Source: Cryptomeria japonica (Eukaryota > Streptophyta > Pinopsida > Cupressales > Cupressaceae). Taken from it: DNA of 64,000 bases. The stretch spans positions 832,890,136 through 832,954,135 of the forward strand of contig NC_081411.1 of NCBI RefSeq assembly GCF_030272615.1, in the 5' to 3' direction. Shown in pieces: positions 34,641 to 46,647 of this stretch (the stretch's first letter is position 1; every line of letters begins with the position of its first letter). The notes under the pieces were generated by a model that had not been told where the DNA came from, did no database searches, and saw only the letters and a list, made by a program, of their open reading frames with translations. Both the position numbers and the translations under genes were made by a program.

Positions 34641-35046
34641 CAGGGAAGTGTTGTGACCATTTCACACATCTCCCCATTAAAATGGGGACCCCCTCTTTTT
34701 TGCTTTTGTTTTGCCTGTTCTTCTCTCTATTTTTAGGGTTTTGAGTGAGTGAGTGAGTTGTCTGGGCTAGGGCTAAACCTTAAGGGTTTCTTCCGAATGT
34801 TTTTCAAGCTGAGTCCAGTGAAATTTTGAAAGCTATTAAGCGTCCTCTCGAGGATTGAGATTTTTTTGAAATAAGATGAGTCTGTCAAGAAGTCAGATAT
34901 GTCTCAGGTTAGGTCTAGTTAGGGTTTTTTGAGGGAAAATTCAAATTTTGTTTATATGTTAGCATTTTGAAGATGAAATTGTATATTCTTGCCTAGGTAT
35001 ATTTTGATCAAATTTTGGAGGCAAGATGATGCCTGAAACAAAGAAA

Positions 35047-36742
35047 GTGCTCCTGTCCTTCACTGGAGGCCCAAGGCAAATTTCATTCTAAGTGCAATTT
35101 CTTGTTTTGCGAGAGCTTGCTAACTGATTCCTAGCCTTGAAGATGACCTAACTCTGCCTTGTGAAATGATCGGAGACTTAAATTTTGAATATTTTAGCCA
35201 GAAAGGAAAAAGTGGTCCCGTCCCTCTCCAAGGGACCAAGGCAAAGTGCTCCCATCCCTCACTGAAGGACAAAGGCGAAAAGGCTTATTTGAGCCATTCT
35301 TGGCCTTGTTTGGTTAAATTGAGACATCAAAGACATGGTGAAGGACGAAATGAACATGATAAAGCATCCAGACTTGATTGAAAACAAAGAAATGATGAAG
35401 TTTTTTCCTAGAAGGTAAAAAGTGCTCCCGTCCCTCACTGAAGGACCAGAGTACTTTTCTTTATATGCATAATTTTAGACCTTTATTGGACATTAACTTC
35501 TATTCATAGCATGAAGTAAGATGAAATCTTCCCTAGCAAAGAAATTTCGAGGTGAAAAGTGAGACAATTTGGCTTAGAAGGTAAAAAGTGCTCCCGTCCC
35601 TCACTGAAGGACCATGCCACTTTTTTCAAATTTGCACTATCTTTGCAAGGTTAAGGTGATTTTATGATTTGAAGAGGTTAAGGGAAGCATGTTTTGTCCA
35701 TTGAATATAATTTAAGCGGATCACAAAGGAGTAAATCAACCCAAATGACAAAAAGTGCTCCTGTCCCTCACCAAGGGACCAAGACAAAGTCCTCCCATCC
35801 CTCACTGAAGGACCGTGCCACTTTTTCAAGTTTCTCTTCATTGTTCAATATTTTATGATAAAACTTGACTTGGATGGGAAAGACGAATGATGTTTTATGC
35901 CTTGGACGCAATTGAGAGGTTTAAAGAGCAAAAAGTATGCCAAAATGACAAAAAGTGCTCCCGTCCCTCACCAAGGGACCAAGACAAAGTGCTCCCATCC
36001 CTCACTGAAGGACCATCCCACTTTTCTAAAAATACAAATTTCTTGCAAAGGCAAGGCAAGTTGCGTGATTGAAATGAATGAGAGAAGGCAAGATTCAAAC
36101 ATTGAAGATAATTTTGAAGGCTAGCAAAGGACAAATAAGCTTATAATTGCAAAAGTGCTCTCGTCCCTCACTCAAGGACCATGCCACTTTTTCAAAGTGC
36201 TCCCGTCCCTCACTGAAGGACTATGCCACTTAATATGTTATCTTCCCTTTCTCACCAATTTTGGACAAATTGAGACCAAGGCGCAAGTTTGAAAAGGTGT
36301 TTAAAATGCCTTGAAGTTGAATTGAGATGCGAGAGTTGCAAATTTTGACGACAACTGGCAAAAGTGCTCCCGTCCCTCACTGAAGGACCGTGCCACTTTT
36401 TCCAAATATGACCATTTACCTTGCATTTTGAAATGATATTTTTATTACCAAGGCTCAAGATGGTGTGAAATGTGATATTCTACGCCTTGAGGGTAAATTG
36501 AAGATTAATATGATCAAGAATTCATGCAATGGACTCAAAAGTGCTCCCGTCCCTCACTCAAGGACCATCCCACTTTTTTTGAAAACAACAAATTCCCTCC
36601 GAGATTATGCTAAGGCAACGTTGTATGAGATGGCAAGAATCTTCTAAAGCATGGTGAACAAAGGTTTGACTTCAAAAATTGAGAATCCTAGCCTAAAAAT
36701 GAAAAAGTGCTCCCTTCCCTCTCCAAGGGACCAGAGCGCTTA
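35047..36742 (+). repeat. 14 copies of a palindromic box at 166-177 bp spacing
   Basis: A 26-base box (core GTCCCTCACTGAAGGAC) starts at 35047, 35212, 35246, 35422, 35588, 35755, 35789, 35955, 35989, 36155, 36197, 36364, 36541 and 36717. Intervals are 165-167 or 176-177, with 34- to 42-base doublets at four places. The intervening sequence is far more diverged than the box, keeping only CATGCCACTTTTT after many boxes. Some boxes read GTCCCTCACCAAGGGAC, a perfect 6-base inverted repeat. Confidence 0.85.
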
Positions 36743-37089
36743 ACATGTGCATTCTTTATTTTGCAATATCCCAACGTTGACATCCTCCAAATCACATGAA
36801 ATGCCAAATTTGCAAACTTCGAGATTTTTGAAAAAGGAAAATTAATTAGATTGGCATTTAATAAAAGTGCGTTGATATTTAATAATTAATTTTGAGCCTC
36901 CAAAAAATTGATTTTTTTATTATTAAGGCATTTAAAATTAATTTTTTATTAAATTAAAATTAAAAAAGAGAGTGCTTGAGGTATCATTTTTATTATTTTA
37001 TTAAGTCGGCCTCTTCCTTTTTTGAATTTTATTTATTTTTGGCCTATTTTGCCAAGTTGGCCTATGGGGAGGTGAAATGGTGAGCACTC

Positions 37090-37097
37090 TATATATT
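37090..37097 (+). promoter_or_regulatory. TATA box upstream of the 1067-codon ORF
   Basis: TATATATT in GCACTCTATATATTTGGGG. It lies about 470 bases before the ATG, with candidate splice sites in between. Confidence 0.45.
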
Positions 37098-37558
37098 TGG
37101 GGTGTGTTTTTCATTATTCAAATCATTCACTCATTGTTTCAAGTGTGATTTGGAGAGGCAAGGAAGGAAGTGCGAAAGCTGGCCTATTTGGAGCAAATTT
37201 TCCTTAAGTGTTGAAGACTAAAGGTGGTGGAGTTGAGACTTGTAAAGACTAAAGGAGACACATTTTGCTAAAGGAAGGATTCCAATCTACATTTCGCCTA
37301 ACCAAAATTCACCTCATTTTTGCATCATTTTTTAGAATTAATTCTCAAGTGGAGGTATGGTGAGATCATCCTAGTCCCAACATTGAAGTTTTAAGTTTTG
37401 AACTTCAAGTTTTTGAAAATTGCGTAGTTAATTAGGAAATGATAACTCAAAGATTTATCATAAAGTTTCCTAATTAAAATCTTAAATCTTCCTTTTTACT
37501 CTATATTTCTACGTTGCAAAATATATTACTCATTATGAAATGTTGTGTAGGTGTCAAG

Positions 37559-40500
37559 ATGGCGACCCCAAAGGCAGGAGCATCCACTAGTCGTCCAGCT
37601 CTCATGAAAGAAGATTAGAGGAATGAAGAATTGGAGACCAAGATCGTGTCAAAGTGGAGCAACATTGGAGATACCAACTTGGGAAACTTCAGTGTGAAGA
37701 AGTTTCGAGAGGTCCCTTACATTGGAAAGCCATCACCTGTCGCAAGGAGAATAATTGAAAGTGGCATCATCAAGGCGGCCGGTTTCCCTCCAGCTATCCA
37801 GTGCCATGGGCTGATGATCGAGTGTGCTCGCCATTATGACCCACAATCAAGATCGATCGTGTCCAAGGAAGGGAACACTTTGGCTTACCTTTCAGAGGAG
37901 GCTATAAGTGAGGCTCTCCATCTTCCAGAGCATAAAGATATGATTTACAAAAGATTAGAAGGAGCTAGGTCCATGTATGAAGATGATCCAGACTCTTGCT
38001 TGAACATCATCAATAAGAGTTGGTTACTCAAAAGTCGTCCTCGCCTAAGCAAGATTCCCAACACACCACATAGGATCGACTTCTAGGAGGAGTATAGAGA
38101 TTTGATAACTTTTCTCAATCGAGTTACAGGGGCACCTCAAGCCTTCTATTTTGAGAAGTGGATGTTCTACTTCATCCAAGTGATAGTTCAAGGAAAAGGA
38201 ACGATTCATTGGACTAGAATTATTAGCCATTGCTTGGACATGCAGTTGAGAAGACTAAAGGCTACCAAGTCATTCTACATGAGCTCATACATCATATATG
38301 CCTTGATCAGGAGTTTCGAATATGCAGGACTACCTCACAGAGGAGTGATCGAAAGAGGACCCGGGGAAGTCAAAGTTTGTGAGTCTTATGTTCATTTGCA
38401 TCATCCACCAGGAAGTGACTACAAGTTATTCAATGATACCTTCACGATGAACATCACTAGGATATTGCAAGGCGGGATTCACAATCGACTATCTCAGGAT
38501 GCACAAGAACTTATAAAGAGGTACAGTGCTTGGTTCATCTAGTTTCAAAAGTTTACATATATCAGAGTCCATGGATGTCCTTCACCCCCATACATGTTGC
38601 TGAGGTATCCGACAGACAAGATAGTGCTACTTGAGGTGGCTAGGCAGTTGGCAGACTATGCGAAGACATTCAGACACAGGCATAGAAATGGATCTCCCGT
38701 ACCCATCATATTGGGGAATTCAGTTGAGGTATGTCCTAATGCTCTAGCCTTGGATGATGCAGAGAGGGAGTTGGCCTCATATTCATTCACGTTCTTTGCC
38801 TCAAGGAAGAATTTTGATCCTTATGGGTATATAGAAGAGGCATATGGTAGGAAGTACAAGCACGAATTTCAGGTAGAAGACTTTTGGATGAATCTCTCAA
38901 GTGATTTAGAAGTGAAAAGAAAGATGCATTCTAGATTGCCTTTAGATTTCATCAGGAAATGCAAAGTCTACAGAGTGGCCGATCAAGCTCAGGACAATGG
39001 CAGACATCTCCAGTCATCCTATGATAAAGAAGACAAAGCAGTGAAGATAGATTGGAACGAGCCTGAGATTACAGACTTGAGAGCTTTGATGGCTCCAGTT
39101 TTGTCATGTACTCGTAGATGGGTGGATGTACAACATCAAAAGTTAAGAGAACAGAACATACCAATGACTTATACTTTGGAGGAAAAACCAGAAGAAGGAG
39201 GAGCACGCGCAAGTGAAGACAATTCTCATCCTAGAGGCGTGAAGAGGAAAGAAAGACCTGAGAAAAGGGAACCCTCCAAGAAGAAGCAAGAGGCTAATCG
39301 AGATCGCTCATCAGGTACATCATCTCGACATGAGAAAAGGACAAGTCAAGTTGAAGGACAAGAGATGACAATGCCTGAGGTAGATGAATCTATGGAGTCA
39401 ATAGTACAAAATGATAGACCTGAAAGAGGGGAGGCACCTCAACATTCATCAAGTCGATCTCCCCAAGTCAATGAGCTACATGAAGACAAGAAGGATGAGG
39501 AAGTGACATCTCCTCTCTGAGAAGAAGAACCATTGCCTAAAGAAATACAAGTCAGAGAAACAAGATCCGCCATTCCGGATTGGTTGAAGGAGAGATTGAC
39601 AAGGGTGATTGTGATTGAGGATGAAGATAATGTAATTGACTTAGAGAGCCTTGTAGGGAATTCTCAGGAAATAACAGAGAGGAAGAAGGCCACCAAGATG
39701 TCCAAGATGATCAAAGATGAGACAGGGTCCAGGAAGTTACAGATAGCTACACCAGCAGTGAACAAGTATGAAGGTGAAATCCTTGCAGAGGAGTATGATG
39801 TAGAAACATTTGAACTTGGTCCACTCACTGCTGAGCGGGCACTGGATGAGGCAACCGATTCATTTGAGGCACTTAAAGACAAGCTTGGGGAAGAAATGGA
39901 AAAGAATAGAAATCTTGAAAGAGAGGTCAATGCTTGGAGAGGCTACTTTAACCATCTCAATCAACCCTTGGGATGTCAGGATCCAGCAGTGTCTCCTGTA
40001 CAGGCACTTCCCCTTGAATCAGTTGGCGAGGTAGAGAGAGTTAAGAGTTTGGTTCAGCTTATGAGCTCTTGGATTTACAAATCCTACACAATTGCTATTG
40101 AATTTGCAACAAGAATGATGCAAACAATCCATTGAGCTATCCAGGTCCTTGAGATCATCCACAACCTGATGATAACAGTAGCCGCTTTCGCTCACACTAG
40201 AGATGTTATCATTCCTGTTCTACAAGTAATTAGGCAAACACCAAGGAATATCTTAGCACAAGAAAAGATAATGAATGGAGGAGCTCATAGTTTACTCCAG
40301 TGGTCAACTCTACTCCAGATGAAGGAGGTTCTTTTCGAAGACATCCACACAAAATGCAATCAAGTTGAGGGCTTCATCCATCCAATTGAGGACAAGGTTT
40401 TTGAAGTGTTATGTACCATTCTTGGTAGGAGGATCGAAGTTGAGACAGATGTGGATCTTCAAGAGTTGGAAGAAAGAGTCAAGGTCATCTTTTGCAAAGA

Positions 40501-40759
40501 TGAGAATGTCATCACAGATGAGCAATGGGATCAAATGTTCGCTACTATGCTCCTGATTGAGAAGATCAAAGAACTCAAACCTAGATGGGATGCAACTCTT
40601 CTCAAGGCCTTTGATCAGGTTATCCACTTGGAGGAACGAATGAGGAATCTTCCCGAGATTCCTATTGCTGAGATTGAAGGAATTGTGTCTAGATTCATTG
40701 CATATGCTAAGAAAGAGCATTGGAAAGGGAATAAGGTTCTAGAAGAGAGGTTATTGTAG
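37559..40759 (+). pseudogene. 1067-codon transposon-associated ORF, unknown function, five stops
   Basis: One frame runs from ATG at 37559 (MATPKAGASTSRPALMKED) to TAG at 40757, with stops at 37616, 38084, 38540, 39518 and 40133 but no frameshift. Each stop sits where a CAG, CGA or TGG codon would fit. The N-terminal 650 residues are a globular, helix-rich region (AGFPPAIQCHGLMIECARHY, then LPEHKDMIYKRLEGAR). It resembles in outline the large unknown proteins of plant transposons that follow the pattern 'short motif, A..L..P..', but I cannot name a family. A highly charged region with nuclear-signal-like GVKRKERPEKREPSKKK follows, then a coiled coil (EALKDKLGEEMEKNRNLERE), then a second helical domain. 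It ends about 100 bases before a polypurine tract and LTR. Confidence 0.6.
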
Positions 40760-40863
40760 ATGATGTGGCACCTTAATTATCATTGGTCTATGTTTCCTAG
40801 ATTTTTGTGCCAATTAAATATTTGGCTATGCATTTAATATTGTTCAATAAAAGGGGAACTTTT

Positions 40864-41812
40864 TGTAACAAACCCTAATTAGGGTTTAGGTGTCAAAATC
40901 TCAGTCATTGATCTTCTTTTGATTTGGGCCGTTCATTGTAATTGAGGATGCTATATATACCCTCACTCATTTTCATTAAAAATTAGAAATGAGATATTAG
41001 ATATTAGATGAGAGATTAGAAATCAGATTTTAGAGAGAAGAAAGTTATTTTGTAGCAAGATTGAGCATTGAAGAAAGAATTTCAAGCAATTGTTGTCTAT
41101 TTTGGCTTTGAGATCAATAAAATATTGAAGTTATGGTGTTTTATTGCAATTCTTGTGGCTATCTTCATGGTTGTTTACTTTCTTGAATCATTCTCAATCG
41201 AAATAGTATTTAAGTTTGAAGGACTAAGTGTTGGGCTCGATCTTTGGTGAGATTCACGTTCCAAACCACTAGCTTCTTACTGATTGTAAGAACGCTTTGT
41301 GTGGTCAACTGGAGATATTTGGATTGCTTAAACCTTCAATCATTATTGAACTATTGATATGTACCTTCATGGTAGTGTCTATGATTCTTGATGAATTGAA
41401 AAATCATTAGTCACCTTAGAAGATCGCATCAATTTCAGTAGAGTTGTTATTCCTTGGCAATACTGAAATTGGTAGAATCTTACCAAGTCTAGCCTACATT
41501 GAGTCATTCTTAGGATTAGATTAGAATTCATCTCTTGCAAACCCTATCTTTTGATCTTTTTTGAGAACTTGTTAGCTTAGGAAAATTTTGTTCCTGCCAT
41601 TTGGATACGTAAGGCCCCTTGATGAAACAACATTCACAACGACCACTGGTGCTTATCCACATGTAGAGACCCTACATCGAAGAACCTTGGAGTCATCCTG
41701 ATTGATCCTTTTTCGCGACATCTTTAGCAATCAGAGGCTTTATTCAAGAGAGGATAAGGTACCCTTGGGTATTTTATTTTGTGTTTGATAGTGTACAAAA
41801 TACACGTCAACA
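40864..41812 (+). repeat. LTR after the 1067-codon ORF
   Basis: The purine tract AATAAAAGGGGAACTTTT leads into TGTAACAAACCCTAATTAGG at 40864. The segment has a TATA box TATATATAC at 40952-40960, an AATAAAATATTG signal at 41117-41128, and ends ACACGTCAACA at 41802-41812, giving TG...CA termini. A second copy was not found, so it is a lone 3' or solo LTR of 949 bp. Its start differs from the putative LTR at 34649. Confidence 0.55.
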
Positions 41813-43180
41813 GGAAGTTCTCTAACAATCCATCATATAGTAACGTAAACCCAAAGGGATTGTAACTATGATGGTCATTTTTTGGTTCTATGCTCTATTT
41901 TATAGACTTGAAATTGATTAGCTATTGCATATGTTGTTTGAAGGGTCACTATTCTTGTTTACAAGGTCATTCTAGTATCGAAAATTTACCAAAAAGTAGT
42001 ACATCTATCCCTACATCTAATTGCTTTGGTATTATGAGATTTTGACATATGTTGCTTCCAGATACCATAATTAACGTGGAACTACAAATCTACACATGTG
42101 GCATTTGTAGTTGGTCCTTGGCACCATTTTCTTGTTTGGTATAGAGAAGCCTCCATTTTCTTTGAAGTGTCCATTATAGCTAAGCCTAATCTAGAACTAA
42201 CATATTCTCGCTATTTCACAAATGAATGGTATCATGTTTTCAATCTTGCATAATCCTAATTTTTCATGAGCTTTAGTTTTGTTTCTTTTTCGAGATTGGC
42301 TAGTTTCTTCTCTTTCTTATTTCCTAGGGCACCAAATTTTGTGAGGGTATACTACTTTGGTATGTGTTGTTTGTGATTTTTGTTATATATTTATTTGTAA
42401 TAGCAACAGTGAAGCTTGGGTTTTTGGATAAACTTACCTTACTTGAGAGCTCGGGATTGTACTTGAATATGGTTTTATAGCTATGTTAGTTAATTTTCTT
42501 GCATTGGTGGTACTTATATTGACATTTTTTCATTCTTTCTACTATTTTAGTACTCAAAGAAGATTGAGAAGGCTGCTCTAAAATAGTGATTGTAATAGCT
42601 TAAAGTTTTGTGCTCATTATTTTTAGATTGTTGATTTCATCTATACCATAATTGTCATTATTATTATGTTCATTTTGGACCTTTGAAATGCCTGGACACG
42701 ACTTGTACATTTGAAATTATAATACAATATTTCATTTATTTATATATATGTTATTCTTATATTTGTAATAGTACTTCATCTAATATATTATTAAAATACA
42801 TTTAAATTTTATCTTTAATTTCCTATTGTCTATCCATAAAACCTCCTATGAATACTAGTTAATTGATTGGAAAAACATTATGGAAAAAAAAAAAATTAGT
42901 TACCTATATTGACCCAACACCATTTTTGAAAAAATAGGCCAATATAATGTTAAACTTAATACATCCACTCACCAAGTACTTGTAGCCTCCCTAATTAGGG
43001 CCTCGAAAGAATGGTTTCGTGTGTGGTGAGGCAACGGTATATATCCCACTACACACAAATTCCCATAAACTTAAAATGCTTTACCTTTTTTGAGTACATA
43101 TGGTACACCCACGTAAATGGCTGGTACCCACATATTGCCGATGATTTGAACTCTGAGCATATGCATGAACAGGGTGGGCT
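41813..43180. other. intergenic DNA, 3' flank of GULLO
   Basis: AT-rich, no gene seen. A minus-strand transcript from the GULLO gene would terminate here; I could not pick a definite polyadenylation site. Confidence 0.35.
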
Positions 43181-46100
43181 TTATTCCTGGTATCTACAAA
43201 CTCTAGCTTCTGTGTATATTCTTCCTGCTCTGCAAAAATAGCCTTTCTGAGGAGCACAGTGGCTGTCCTCTTCACACAAGCACAGCCCTTCCAAAGCACA
43301 CCCATCCCTCACTATCATAACTCCTTCCTTCCCTATGCCCAGCATTGCATCAGTCCATTCGTTGGACAAGAGTCCCTCTGGATCATACTTTCTCTTTGCT
43401 TTCAAAAAATCCTCTACTTTCCTGTACTTGTTCAGTACTCCCTGGAATGCAATGTTACGATTCTTGCCCCAGTGAGGAGTACCTCCATACTTGAACAAAC
43501 CAATCTGCTCAATCTCTTCAAGCATATCCTCGTTGAGTCGGGGAACCAGGGGGTTCTTGGATCGATAATATGTGAAATCTAGGTCCACAGAATCCTCCTG
43601 GGCCCCCAAATAAGCAGTGGAAGCCTTGACAAAGCGCATGAGAATACCATTGTAGAGCTCCAATCCACAGAGACCAGAGGGATTCAAGTCCCTCACCTTT
43701 TTTATGTCTCTAATGAAGTCTGCAATCTTGTTCAGGCTGATTGCCATGGCGGTTTGGTGGAAAAATTCTCCCTTGATGCGAGGATCCCATGGGCAAGCTG
43801 TGAGCAGGGCATCTTCTGTAGAATTGAGGCACGACCCCGCAGATTGCAGCTTGTTGTGATAACCAACAATGGGATAACTGCTGAACATGAGGTCGTTGTT
43901 CTTGAATCCTGTTCCGAAGGCCTGCAGGGCGCCTACCTGCATCCTGGCCGCTGTGCACTTTCCCCTGCTGGCCTTTGTCGCTTCTTGCATCTCTTCTGCA
44001 AGATCAGAAATGGCAGAACCCATCCATCAGTCCTGTAGAGCTGGATTTCATGATATATCACACACAGTGCTTCTTTATAAAGGGTTCGAAAGAGCCCATC
44101 TCCTTGATGTATTATATTCTAAATGACATAACAATAATGAATAATCCTGAATGTTCAATGCTTTGGTTTAATGTTATTAGATTTTACAATCAATGAGATT
44201 GTCGCTGTTATTTCAAGATCTATTATCAAGATGTTTAATATGTTTAAATTCTAGATCACATTTGTGATCCATCATCAAAATGATAAAAATATAAAAGACA
44301 TGTTAAGATGTTAAGATTTATTTACCTGTTGAACGAGCAAACCCTAAAGCTGCAGTTAAGGTCTGGCGAAAGCCAATGAAATCGTTGACGCCATCTCCAG
44401 ATTGGTTTACAGAAACTCTGTCGTCTATTCTGTAAACAACCTTACGCTGTCCAGGATACCATGTCACGTCTCCAAATTCGTGTAACCTTGCAAACTCAAC
44501 TATCCTCTCTTCCAATTCTTGCTCGCCCATTTTCACGTTAGTGATGGACCTTTTGAACATTGGTTCCAACTGCAGTGTCACCTGCACTCCCAGCTTAAAT
44601 CTCAGCAACGGAACAATAAAAATTTAAAAAGTCACAGTCAAAAACACTACCAATAATCAACAGATTAAACGAAAATGATACAAATTGCAGACAAAATTTT
44701 CAGATTTTATGAAATTAATATGAAATGTTTTTAGATTTGATTCAATGAAATAAATATAAAATTTGTATAGTTTATGATATTAGTATCAAATGTTTTTGAA
44801 TCTGATTGTGTGAGTGTTTTCATTGGAACATTTGGGATCCATGATGGTAGAGAAGAGAAGTAGAGAAAACTCATTTTCTTCTATCTGATGATAGACTTCT
44901 CTTACCTGTTAATTTATGATAACAGATTCCATGATCCAATACGTGATACAATCAAATCCATAAGTACATCTCATTAAAAATATATAACCTAAACGTTTAA
45001 AAAAAAAACCATTTCAGATCACATATGCCATTTCAGAGCATGCAGATCAATTGCAACATGTGAAATTAAAAACAAAACAAAACTGCAGCAGGTCATATTG
45101 AATTTCTGTCTGGGTAATAATCATCTCAGCAATTTGGTCCAAGCACTGAAAGAAAATTCCAACGATGTATCATTATACTCAAGAAATACGAAGTCATCTT
45201 ATTCATTATTAATTCCAGAGTAGTAAAATGTGTCGGCCGGTGACGCGGTTACTTGAGTTGGGCCACAAAATTAATAGGACTGAAAGGGATGTCAGCAGGG
45301 CAACAGCTCAGATATGATGTCGACAGGGTAATTCTGGACATTAAAAAATGAGAGACAGCATAAGCTCCACGTAGATTCAATCTAGAGAGCTCGGAGATCA
45401 TGTACAATTGAACCTCTTGAGAAAAACTCATCAAACAAAATTATTATAAAATAATAACAAAACGCTAAAATCATTTTCATTCATTTCGTTTTTTCTAAAT
45501 TATATAGTCAAAATTGAATGGCATTTCATTCATTTTTTAGTGTGTGGTCTATGAAGATATTCGTATACACAGTATAAGAAAATTTTGAAGAGGTCTATTC
45601 TGAAAGAGATATTTGAAGAGGTAAAACTTCACAAGACCCTGACTTATTGATCAAGATCCACAACACAAAAATTGACAAGAAAAAGAATTTGAAAATAGTT
45701 AATGATGCTACTCTTGATACCATAAACTAATGATCTGTAGACTTCATTACAACTCATTAATTCATATATCTTCACAACTTTATCTTTTAGAGAGCCCAAA
45801 GCTTTAAATCCTTAGCTAAGGACAAAGATTTAAGAAAAAAAAACCACACTTTAATTATGAATTATGCAAAGTTAAAAGCGATGTGATGGGGACGTCACGG
45901 GACTCCTCCCCAATCCAGTACGATACAACCAAACATATTCGAATGATGATGGATGAATCAAAAGTAAGTAATATTCTAATACTAAAGTAGTGCAGTGACC
46001 TGTGAAATGACACCGAGAAGACCAAGAGAGAGCTTAGCAGCATCGAAATCGGCATGAGTTGAATTGAGAGTCACAACACTTGCATTCCCTCCTCTTTCGG

Positions 46101-46647
46101 GAACCACCAATCTCATCCCCACAACATACTCGTGAACAGCACTTCCCTTCCCAAAGACTGAGCTTCCATGAGCCCCCGTACAGAGGATCCCCCCAATTGT
46201 AAGCCCCTTCCAATACGGAGTCTGTGGGAGCGCCAGCTTATATTCAGCGGCTGCGCTTATTATATCCCTCAAAGCTGCTCCGCTTTGCACGCTCATTCTC
46301 ATGGACTCCTCGTCTACGCTAACCACGCGTTTCAGCTCCTGGGTGCTTATGATTAGCCCCTTTTCGCCCCCCGGGCACACCAATTTGGGAATGGAGTGCG
46401 ACCACCGTGTGACCACCCGCATCTTCTGGTTTTTCCGGCTGCCCGCCGCCACCGCCTCCAGGAGCTCTTCTTCCGACGACGGAAAAACTGCCGATGCGGC
46501 TCTGCATGTCGATCGATCGGGGAATGTTCCGTAGGCGTTGGTGACTGTGCAGCCGGTGGTGTCGCATTTGACTGGCGGAGCAGGTGGACTGCAGCTTACG
46601 CTATTGCTGTTGATTAACAGGAGGAGGAAGAGGAGGAAGAAATGCAT
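43181..46647 (-). CDS. GULLO: L-gulonolactone oxidase-like protein (GULLO), three exons, intact
   Basis: Exon 1 is 46647-46000, exon 2 is 44581-44326 and exon 3 is 43995-43181. The joints are CAG|GTCACT, TGCAG|GTGACA, AACAG|GTAAAT and TTGCAG|AAGAG, giving 1719 bases and 572 residues, the usual size of plant GULLO proteins. Residues 1-19 form a signal peptide (MHFFLLFLLLLINSNSVSC), so the product is probably secreted or enters the endomembrane system. The FAD-binding PCMH domain (SHSIPKLVCPGG, then GLTIGGILCTGAHGSS) fills exon 1. The ALO domain starts in exon 2 (QLEPMFKRS) and ends in exon 3 with the active-site-type GTPHWGKNR and a Cys-rich tail (DGCALEGLCLC). The family oxidises L-gulono-1,4-lactone (or related aldonolactones) in a side route to ascorbate. 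The flavin-linking His is not in a canonical position, as is usual in plant members. A broken duplicate lies at 27505-29415. Confidence 0.93.

Larger units (their letters stand above)
34649..37540 (+). mobile_element. probable LTR or upstream region of an element of uncertain class
   Basis: It begins TGTTGTGACCATTTCACACA, an LTR-like start, contains the periodic box array (35047-36742), and has a TATA box at 37090 followed by transcribed-looking sequence. A donor-like CAAGTGGAG|GTATGG near 37352 and an acceptor-like TTGTGTAG at 37543-37550 suggest a spliced leader before the ATG at 37559. The start does not match the LTR at 40864, so the two ends may belong to different elements, or this may be a gene with its own promoter inside an element. 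Confidence 0.4.

Noticed and set aside
35047-36742. Regular short repeats with variable spacers, superficially like a CRISPR array
   Set aside because: The repeats sit in plant nuclear DNA at 166-177 base intervals, the spacers are far too long and are related to each other, and no cas genes are near. It is a diverged tandem repeat with a conserved box.
39664-39930. Minus-strand Ser-rich frame
   Set aside because: It is the reverse shadow of the Glu/Lys-rich coiled-coil region of the 37559-40759 frame.
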